Part shown: positions 5,182 through 10,782 of the stretch, piece after piece
How the letters are laid out: every line of letters begins with the position of its first letter
Numbering within the stretch: position 1 is the stretch's first letter
NCBI GenBank assembly: GCA_900545995.1
Contig: URBM01000067.1
Span: forward strand, 1 to 10,782
Reading direction: 5' to 3'
Source: an uncultured Collinsella sp.
Lineage (GTDB): Bacteria; Actinomycetota; Coriobacteriia; Coriobacteriales; Coriobacteriaceae
DNA: 10,782 nt
Translations under genes and position numbers: made by a program
The notes under the pieces: generated by a model
Seen by the model: the letters and a program-made list of their open reading frames with translations, nothing else
The model's database searches: none
Told to the model about the DNA's origin: nothing

Positions 5182-7626
5182 GTGAACGCCTTTGACCGAT
5201 ATGCTCCGTTTATCCAAGACTTCATCTACTCCCACGATTGGGAGAGTCTGCGCTCTATCCAGGTTGCGGCGGTAGATGCCATCTTTAACACACAAGACAA
5301 TGTGCTCCTAACGGCATCCACAGCTTCCGGCAAAACCGAGGCAGCCTTCTTTCCCATCCTGACCGAGTTTTGGGAGAACCCGCCCGCGAGCGTGGGCGCC
5401 CTCTACATCGGCCCCCTCAAAGCGCTCATCAATGATCAGTTCGTCCGCCTCAACGACCTCTGCGAAGAGGCCGATATCCCTGTCTGGCACTGGCATGGCG
5501 ATGTCTCGCAGTCGCACAAGGCTAAGCTCATTAAAAAACCGAGCGGTATCCTGCAGATTACACCCGAGTCACTCGAAGCGCTTTTAATCCATAAGCACAT
5601 GGCGATCCCGCGCATGTTTTGCGACCTGCGCTACGTGGTCATCGATGAGGTCCACTCGCTCATGCGCGGCGACCGTGGCGGGCAAACGCTCTGCCTTATC
5701 GAGCGACTCTCGCGCATGGCCGGCGTGCAGCCTCGCCGCATTGGCCTTTCGGCTACCATCGGCGACCCCGAGCGCACGGGCGCTTTTCTCTCACAGGGAA
5801 CGGGGCGCGACTGCATTATCCCCCGTTTTGAGGAACCGCGTCGCGTGTGGCGCATCTCCATGGAGCACTTCTACAACTCGGGCCCCCAGGCGCAGCAGCG
5901 GGGATTCATGGGTACAGGTCCTCAAGAGGCCGAAGTGCTTGCGTGCGAGCGCATCGATGCGGCGGCATCCGCGGCACTGCCCGCCGGCGCCCAAGACATG
6001 CGTCACAGCGGACAGCTCACACAAGAGGAGCGCCGTCAACGTCGTGAGCGGGCACAGGGCAAGGCCGCTCCCAAGGACCGCCAAGCTTCCTCGGCCCCCG
6101 AGGGCGAAGTCGACATCCCCCAAGCACCCGAACAGGCATTACTCAACCCCACCGATACAGCACCAGACAACGCCGACCCCGGTATGGGATATATCTTTGA
6201 GCACACGCGCGGCCGAAAGTGCTTGGTCTTTGCCAACTCGCGCGAGGAGGCAGAGGCCGTATGCTCCATGCTGCGTAGCTACTGCGAGAGCCGGCACGAG
6301 CCCGACCGCTTCCTTATCCATCACGGCAACCTCTCGGCATCGCTACGCGAGACGGCAGAAGAGCTCATGCGCGACGAGGAACAGGCACAGACAACCGTCA
6401 CCACCTCCACGCTGGAGCTCGGCATTGATATCGGTCGCCTGGAGCGCGCGTTCCAGATCGATGCACCGTTTACCGTCAGCTCCTTTTTGCAGCGCATGGG
6501 GCGCACGGGACGCCGCGATCTTCCGCCCGAGATGTGGTTTGTCATGCGCGAGGAAGAGCCCGAGCCGCGCACGATGATGCCTGAAACGATACCTTGGAAG
6601 CTCCTCCAGGGCATCGCGCTCGTACAACTCTATCGCGAGGAAAAGTGGGTCGAGCCGCCCGAGCTCGATCGACTCCCCTACAGCCTGCTCTATCACCAGA
6701 CCATGTCGACCCTCGCCAGCACCGGCGAACTCACGCCGGCAGAGCTTGCCCAGCGCGTGCTCACGCTCAGCTATTTCCACCGCGTCTCGGCCGATGACTA
6801 TCGCGTACTGCTGCGCCACCTCATCAAGATCGACCACATCCAGGTCACCGAGGGCGGTGGGCTCATTGTGGGCCTCGCGGGCGAGCGCATCATTAACAAC
6901 TTTAAGTTTTACGCCGTGTTCCAGGAAAACGAGGAGTTCACCGTTCGCAGCGAGTCGGCCGAGTTGGGCACGATCGTCAATCCGCCACCGCCCGGTGAGC
7001 GCATCGCCATCGCCGGACACTGCTGGATTGTCGAGGAAGTGGACTGGAAGCGTCATACCGTCTTTGCCACGCAGGTCAAGGGCCGGGTGCCGGCCTACTT
7101 TGGCGACTGTCCCGGTGACATCAATACACACGTACTCGAGCGCATGCGCAAGGCGCTCAACGAACACGCCGCGTATCCGTACCTTATGGGTAACGCACGG
7201 GCCCGCCTTGCGCAGGCTCGTCATACGGCCGAGATTTCGGGCGCGGGAACTAAACCGCTCATTAACCTGGGCGGCGATACCTGGGTGCTCTTCCCCTGGC
7301 TGGGCAGCTACGCCTTTTTGGCCCTCGAGCGCATGCTCAAGATTAAATGTGCCGCGGAGTTGGGCCTTCGCGGACTCGACCCATCACGCCCGTACTTTAT
7401 GCAGTTTAAGATGAAGGCCGACGAGGAGACGTTCTTTGAGGTGCTCGCCGCCGAGGCCGAGAAGGACTTCGATCCCATCGAGCTCGTCTATCCCGGCGAG
7501 GTGCCTTATTTTGACCGCTACGACGAGTTTGTTCCCGAAGAGCTCGTGCGCAAGGGCTTTGCCGAAGGCGTGCTCGACATAGAGGGCATGAAGCAGCGTG
7601 TCCGCAGCTGGAGCGACCACGCCTAA
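5182..7626 (+). CDS. Lhr/BrxHI-like superfamily 2 DEAD/DEAH-box helicase
   Basis: An 814-residue helicase that would unwind or translocate on nucleic acid with ATP. Motif I is ASGKTE (K51), Ia is GPLKALINDQ, Ib is TPESLEAL, motif II is DEVH (155-158), motif III is SAT (190-192), motif IV is CLVFANSREEAEAV, motif V is TSTLELGIDIG (about 405-415) and motif VI is QRMGRTGRR (437-445). The pattern and the region after the RecA domains (winged-helix-like, then a beta-rich segment with HCWIVEEVDWKRHTVFA) fit Lhr-type helicases, the group that contains BrxHI of BREX. An unusual hydrophilic insertion (about residues 217-335, rich in Ala, Arg, Gln, Glu and Pro) separates the two RecA domains. It follows the ATPase gene by 116 bp and is probably part of the same module, possibly with its own promoter or readthrough across the palindrome. 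All catalytic motifs are intact. Confidence 0.9.
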   Translation: MNAFDRYAPFIQDFIYSHDWESLRSIQVAAVDAIFNTQDNVLLTASTASGKTEAAFFPILTEFWENPPASVGALYIGPLKALINDQFVRLNDLCEEADIPVWHWHGDVSQSHKAKLIKKPSGILQITPESLEALLIHKHMAIPRMFCDLRYVVIDEVHSLMRGDRGGQTLCLIERLSRMAGVQPRRIGLSATIGDPERTGAFLSQGTGRDCIIPRFEEPRRVWRISMEHFYNSGPQAQQRGFMGTGPQEAEVLACERIDAAASAALPAGAQDMRHSGQLTQEERRQRRERAQGKAAPKDRQASSAPEGEVDIPQAPEQALLNPTDTAPDNADPGMGYIFEHTRGRKCLVFANSREEAEAVCSMLRSYCESRHEPDRFLIHHGNLSASLRETAEELMRDEEQAQTTVTTSTLELGIDIGRLERAFQIDAPFTVSSFLQRMGRTGRRDLPPEMWFVMREEEPEPRTMMPETIPWKLLQGIALVQLYREEKWVEPPELDRLPYSLLYHQTMSTLASTGELTPAELAQRVLTLSYFHRVSADDYRVLLRHLIKIDHIQVTEGGGLIVGLAGERIINNFKFYAVFQENEEFTVRSESAELGTIVNPPPPGERIAIAGHCWIVEEVDWKRHTVFATQVKGRVPAYFGDCPGDINTHVLERMRKALNEHAAYPYLMGNARARLAQARHTAEISGAGTKPLINLGGDTWVLFPWLGSYAFLALERMLKIKCAAELGLRGLDPSRPYFMQFKMKADEETFFEVLAAEAEKDFDPIELVYPGEVPYFDRYDEFVPEELVRKGFAEGVLDIEGMKQRVRSWSDHA

Positions 7627-7629
7627 GAC

Positions 7630-7646
7630 CCGTCTTTTTGGGACGG
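7630..7646. terminator. Weak hairpin between convergent genes
   Basis: CCGTC (7630-7634) pairs with GACGG (7642-7646) around a TTTTTGG loop, in the 26-bp gap between the helicase stop and the stop of the minus-strand gene. The stem is short and no T-tract follows it on either strand, so it is at best a weak bidirectional terminator. Confidence 0.3.
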
Positions 7647-7652
7647 AGAGAC

Positions 7653-8531
7653 TTACTTGTCGTGAAGGACGGTGCCGAGGAAGTCGGTGTCGAAGGGTAC
7701 AGCTTCGGCAAAGACATAGTCGCCGTCGCTGGCGATGAGCAGGTAGTTCTCCTCGCCGCCGAACTCCGCATCGCCGCATGGGACCACCCAGGCGTGGGCG
7801 AATACCTCGAGTGCCGCGGCAACGCAATCGCGCAGGAACGTCACGTCGCTCCCCCTGTTCGCACTCACGATATTGGCAACATAGATGCCCCCGGGGTTCA
7901 GGCTGCCTCGCACCAAACGCAATGCCTCAACCGTCGCCAGCTCGCGTACGGGCTCGGCACCGCCAAAGCAATCGCTCACGACCACGTCGTAGCGACGATG
8001 ACCCACGCTCGTCACGCCCAGATACGAGCGAGCCTCAGCGGTAATCACTCGCAGGCGATCGCCCACCGTGCGCTCCAGCTCGTCCAGGTAGAACCAACGG
8101 CGCGCCAGGCGCGTAATCTCGGCATCGTACTCAATGACGTCCATGCGCAAGCTCTCGTGCGACATCAGTGCAAACTTGGGATAGGCAAACCCGCCGCCGC
8201 CCAGCATGAGCATACGGTCGATACCATGCCCGTAAGCATCACGCATTGCGTCCTCAGCCTCAAACACGTCGTCAAACGCGCGATAGTACGCAAAGACGGG
8301 CTCCGCCCAACGCTCGCCAACGTAGCTTGCGCTTTGGTAAACGCCGCCTTGCACCAATACACGGACTTCGTCGCCTCCCTCATCGTGCACGCGTTTCACA
8401 CGCGCCAACCCATTGCGGGTTCGCGCAACCTGCAGACAGGCAGCACGGACAGCGACAGCGGCCGCGCCAAGCGCCGCGGCCCCCAGAGCAACGCCGGCAA
8501 CGACGCCGGCAGAAACACTCGGCTTGTTCAT
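7653..8531 (-). CDS. Membrane-anchored spermidine-synthase-like methyltransferase-fold protein
   Basis: A 292-residue protein. Residues about 8-30 form one Ala/Gly/Val-rich hydrophobic helix, a likely N-terminal anchor placing the enzyme domain at the membrane. The rest is a Rossmann fold of the spermidine synthase/SAM-methyltransferase type: motif I MLMLGGGGFAYP (108-118), an acidic residue at the end of strand 2 (VIEYD, E134), and motif IV-like YDVVVSDCFGG (D187). True spermidine synthases carry GGGDG at motif I and usually DSTDP-type residues at motif IV, so aminopropyl transfer is not assured. It may bind SAM or decarboxylated SAM and act on another substrate. The ATG directly abuts the TAG stop of elp3, with AAAAGGAG (8538-8545) 6 nt upstream inside elp3, which argues for translational coupling. 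It converges with the helicase gene. Confidence 0.8.
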   Translation of the reverse strand: MNKPSVSAGVVAGVALGAAALGAAAVAVRAACLQVARTRNGLARVKRVHDEGGDEVRVLVQGGVYQSASYVGERWAEPVFAYYRAFDDVFEAEDAMRDAYGHGIDRMLMLGGGGFAYPKFALMSHESLRMDVIEYDAEITRLARRWFYLDELERTVGDRLRVITAEARSYLGVTSVGHRRYDVVVSDCFGGAEPVRELATVEALRLVRGSLNPGGIYVANIVSANRGSDVTFLRDCVAAALEVFAHAWVVPCGDAEFGGEENYLLIASDGDYVFAEAVPFDTDFLGTVLHDK

Positions 8532-10439
8532 CTAGAGCTCCTTTTGCAGATAAAGGCCATGGTCATAAAATCCAAGATGACGATAGTACTCACGTGTGCC
8601 AATCGCGCTAATCACGTTGATACGCGCATAACCCGCATCCCGGGCAATCTCGCACGCACGTTCTACGAGCAAACGCCCTAACCCGTGATGCTGCGCCGCC
8701 TGGCCTTGATCGCCCACGCGCGCCGCCATGCCATACACGTGAACCTCGCGAATCATCGCCTCGTCCGACACCGTCGGCAACTCGTCCGCATGCGCGGCAA
8801 CAAACGCGCGGTCGGGCAGCGACAGGCGCAAAAAGCCCGCGATTTTGCCCTGCGGTGTCACCCACTGCAAAAAGCGCTCGTGCGTCACCGGCGTCTCGTA
8901 CGCCACTTCCTCGTCAAGGGTCAACTCGTCCAGGTCGGCGCCCGCCGTGCTGATCTCGCGATAGCGAATCTCACGCACCGTCGCACCGTCACCCCGAGCA
9001 GCCAAGCGGTTCTCAACGAGCTGGCGCAGGTTGGGTTTCTTGTTGCCCACCATGATGTCATCGGAGCTAAAGTCGCGGATCATGCGGCTGATGCGGCAGA
9101 ACGCCGGCGTCACCACGATGTCGTCGGCCAACACATCGAGCAGCTCGTCCTCGGTATAGGGGCGCCACTCGCCACGCTCGTAACAGCCCACCAGACGCGA
9201 GCCCTCGATGAGCGCGCACGGGTAGACCTTGACCTCGTCGGGCATAAAGGCGCCCTCGGTCATAAAGCGCTCGTAGTCGCACTTGTCCCCATCAGGCGTG
9301 GCGCCCAGCAAGTTGAGCATAAAGTGCGCGTGGATCTTAAAGCCAAACAGGCGCGCGAGCGAAAACGCCCGCTCGATCTGCGCCACCGAAATGCGGCGCT
9401 CGTTGATATCGAGTAGATGCTGGTCAAGACTCTGAATACCCATCTGAATCTTGGTGCAACCCAGGCGGCGGATGAGCGTGAGGGCCTGCGGCGTTACGGC
9501 ATCGGGGCGCGTCTCGATAACGAGCCCCACCACGCGATGCTTCGCCGTCTCGTTGATGCGCTGCTGACGCTCAAGCTCCTCCATCGTTGCCGTCTGCCAC
9601 TCGGCAGCCTCGCCCCATGGCGTACCGGGGCCGTACAGACGGCGCACTGCGCGGTTATAGCCACCAACGACAGCATCCACACGCCCCTGCTCGTCGGCAA
9701 CGCCGGCAGCAAGCTCAGCCTCGTCTGTCGCAATGCCGGCAGCCCGATAGCGCTCGCGGCGCTCTGTTACCACCGGCGGCAGGGCATCGGCGGGAGCGTC
9801 ATCGAGCAGGCGCCCTGCCTCGGCACGGCTGATGCCCGGACGCGCCAACATGGGGTTTGCCGCCACGCCGGCGACGGCATCGTCATTGAGCGCACGGAAA
9901 AGCTCCGACATAAACCACGTTTGATACCCTTGCGGATAGTCGCTCCAGGTGCCACCGAGCACGATGAGCTCTATCTTGTCGGTCGCATGCCCCATCTGCG
10001 AAAGCGCGGTCAGACGAGCGCTCACCTGCAGATACGGGTCAAAGCAGTTTTGCTCCGCACGGGCGCACGCCGGCTCGGCGTGCAGATAGCTTTTAGGCAT
10101 GCGCAGGTCATTGGGGCAAAACAGGCAATCGCCCGAGCATGGCCAGGGCTTGGTAATGACGGTAATGGTCGCCACGCCCGAAGCCGTGCGACGAGGCTTC
10201 ATGCGTAGCACCTGCAGCAGTTGACGCTCCAGCTCCGCATCGACATTCCATCCAGCCCAACGAGCCGGCTCCTCACGTTTAACCCGCTGGTAGAACGGCA
10301 GCAGACGGCGCTTGGCCAAATCGCGTTTGTCGGCACCCTCGCGGCGCGCCTCGGCATGTATCAGTTTGACGAGCGCCTTGTCGTCTACGGTCTCGCCGCA
10401 ACGCAGGGCCTCGAGTATGTTCAAGATAATCTGTTCCAT
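8532..10439 (-). CDS. elp3: Elp3: tRNA U34 carboxymethylation radical SAM/GNAT enzyme
   Basis: A 635-residue two-domain enzyme. The radical SAM part (about 85-400) has a 4Fe-4S motif C101-x3-C105-x2-C108 within WPCSGDCLFCPND, then IELIVLGGTWSDYP, VIETRPD and KIQMGIQSLD, all typical of Elp3. The C-terminal GNAT acetyltransferase domain (about 490-635) has the acetyl-CoA loop QHHGLGR (583-589) and the Elp3 signature GTREYYRHLGF (614-624). Elp3 uses acetyl-CoA and SAM radical chemistry to make 5-carboxymethyl-type modifications at wobble uridine 34 of tRNA in the cytoplasm. Eukaryotes need the other Elongator subunits, while archaeal and some bacterial Elp3 proteins act alone. Most bacteria modify U34 through MnmE-MnmG instead. 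No other Elongator gene is in view. The ATG at 10439 lacks a properly spaced ribosome site, and a -10 hexamer ends 6 nt upstream, suggesting a leaderless mRNA. It is followed without a gap by the spermidine-synthase-like gene. Confidence 0.93.
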   Translation of the reverse strand: MEQIILNILEALRCGETVDDKALVKLIHAEARREGADKRDLAKRRLLPFYQRVKREEPARWAGWNVDAELERQLLQVLRMKPRRTASGVATITVITKPWPCSGDCLFCPNDLRMPKSYLHAEPACARAEQNCFDPYLQVSARLTALSQMGHATDKIELIVLGGTWSDYPQGYQTWFMSELFRALNDDAVAGVAANPMLARPGISRAEAGRLLDDAPADALPPVVTERRERYRAAGIATDEAELAAGVADEQGRVDAVVGGYNRAVRRLYGPGTPWGEAAEWQTATMEELERQQRINETAKHRVVGLVIETRPDAVTPQALTLIRRLGCTKIQMGIQSLDQHLLDINERRISVAQIERAFSLARLFGFKIHAHFMLNLLGATPDGDKCDYERFMTEGAFMPDEVKVYPCALIEGSRLVGCYERGEWRPYTEDELLDVLADDIVVTPAFCRISRMIRDFSSDDIMVGNKKPNLRQLVENRLAARGDGATVREIRYREISTAGADLDELTLDEEVAYETPVTHERFLQWVTPQGKIAGFLRLSLPDRAFVAAHADELPTVSDEAMIREVHVYGMAARVGDQGQAAQHHGLGRLLVERACEIARDAGYARINVISAIGTREYYRHLGFYDHGLYLQKEL

Positions 10440-10445
10440 GCCCCC

Positions 10446-10451
10446 ATTGTA
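10446..10451 (-). promoter_or_regulatory. -10 element of elp3, implying a leaderless transcript
   Basis: On the minus strand TACAAT (one mismatch to TATAAT) ends 6 nt before the ATG of elp3, placing the expected transcription start at or next to the A of the start codon. No clear -35 hexamer is seen, and its expected position falls inside the terminator hairpin just upstream. The GGGGG run 1 nt before the ATG is too close to serve as a normal ribosome site. Confidence 0.5.
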
Positions 10452-10457
10452 AAGGCA

Positions 10458-10491
10458 AAGGCGCCGAAGCCCGTCACGGCTCCGGCGCCTT
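10458..10491 (-). terminator. Strong intrinsic terminator of the upstream minus-strand gene
   Basis: A 14-bp stem with one mismatch: AAGGCGCCGAAGCC (10458-10471) against GGCTCCGGCGCCTT (10478-10491), with a 6-nt loop. On the minus strand it is followed by TGCCTTTACAAT, a modest T-rich tail. It lies 46 bp past the stop of the truncated gene at 10538 and just before the elp3 promoter, so it separates the two transcription units. Its near-symmetry would allow action in both directions. Confidence 0.75.
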
Positions 10492-10537
10492 CATCAAACA
10501 GCGCGTCTATGGTTTATAAGTCTTCGATAACCACCCG

Positions 10538-10734
10538 TCACTCTGGATCAAACGACATGTCGCCCGAACCGACCTCAAAACGATACGTAGCAGACTTATC
10601 GCCGTTATCGAATTCAAGATTCAAAATGGTCTCGCCGTCGTAGCCAAGCGGAAGGAAATCGCTCTCGAAGTCGCCGCTGCCCAAGGTAAGGCTCGCCTTA
10701 AAGCCCGTCGAGTTCGGAACCATCATCTCCACAT
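10538..10734 (-). CDS. Hypothetical protein, 5'-truncated (C-terminal fragment)
   Basis: This is the final 65 or so codons of a minus-strand gene ending at TGA (10538-10540). The frame stays open to the last genomic base and runs into the adapter, so the GTG near 10732 is unlikely to be the real start. The fragment alternates hydrophobic and polar residues with Gly and Asp turns (FKASLTLGSGDFESDFLPLGYDG, then ATYRFEVGSGDMSFDPE), which suggests a beta-sandwich end. No Cys, membrane helix or catalytic motif is visible. I do not recognise the family. A strong terminator follows its stop. Confidence 0.65.
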
Positions 10735-10782
10735 CTGTCTCTTATACACATCTGACGCTGCCGACGATAAGGCTCGTGTAGA
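10735..10782. other. Nextera i5-side sequencing adapter (artefact)
   Basis: This is not genomic DNA. Positions 10735-10753 are the Tn5 mosaic end in reverse complement, 10754-10767 (GACGCTGCCGACGA) are the complement of the Nextera read-1 adapter, 10768-10775 (TAAGGCTC) sit at the i5 index, and 10776-10782 match the start of the P5 complement. From memory, the index corresponds to Nextera XT S521. Confidence 0.98.

Noticed and set aside
6343..7224. 293-codon minus-strand frame opposite the helicase
   Set aside because: It lies entirely within a helicase with all motifs intact and contains no recognisable domain.
2008..7626. Complete BREX system
   Set aside because: Only BrxD-like and BrxHI-like components are present. 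No methyltransferase PglX, alkaline phosphatase-type PglZ, or PglW/PglY is encoded in the window.
7638..9416. Plus-strand open frames (about 347 and 243 codons) opposite the spermidine-synthase-like and elp3 genes
   Set aside because: The minus-strand genes carry clear family motifs. The plus-strand frames are rich in His, Arg and Ala without domains, as expected for antisense shadows.

Overview
The window is a bacterial assembly contig with untrimmed Nextera/Illumina library adapter at both ends (1-49 and 10735-10782). Only 50-10734 is genomic. The DNA is GC-rich and densely coded, with GTG starts, strong GGAGG-type ribosome sites and one apparently leaderless gene. Together with a stand-alone bacterial Elp3, this suggests a high-GC Gram-positive, most likely a gut Coriobacteriia member such as Collinsella. 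That assignment is an inference from style and gene content; no phylogenetic marker is present.

Layout. (1) 50-1084: the 3' part of a plus-strand gene of unknown function, cut by the contig end. (2) 1203-1919: a DUF554 (YdfK/YqgA-type) integral membrane protein. (3) 2008-7626: a three-gene plus-strand module, consisting of a TerB_N/TerB_C protein, a BrxC/BrxD-type (DUF2791) P-loop ATPase overlapping it by 8 nt, and, after a 116-bp gap holding a palindrome, an Lhr/BrxHI-like superfamily 2 helicase. (4) 7653-10439: a converging minus-strand pair, Elp3 (radical SAM plus GNAT tRNA U34 modification enzyme) followed directly (TAG-ATG) by a membrane-anchored spermidine-synthase-like Rossmann protein. 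(5) 10538-10734: the 3' end of another minus-strand gene of unknown function, with a strong terminator between it and Elp3.

The notable system is the three-gene module. BrxD-type ATPase and BrxHI-type helicase are accessory components of type 2 BREX phage defence. Here they occur without PglX, PglZ, PglW or PglY in view and are joined to a TerB_N/TerB_C protein, a family from tellurite-resistance-linked stress networks. A stand-alone DNA-processing or defence complex is a reasonable hypothesis, with the TerB protein as scaffold or sensor, the ATPase as loader or switch and the helicase as effector. Neither the substrate nor the activity can be read from the sequence. An inverted repeat lies at about the -35 position of a candidate extended -10 promoter upstream of the module, so regulated expression is possible.

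No rRNA, tRNA, CRISPR array, integrase or transposase gene was found. No gene-free stretch exceeds 120 bp.
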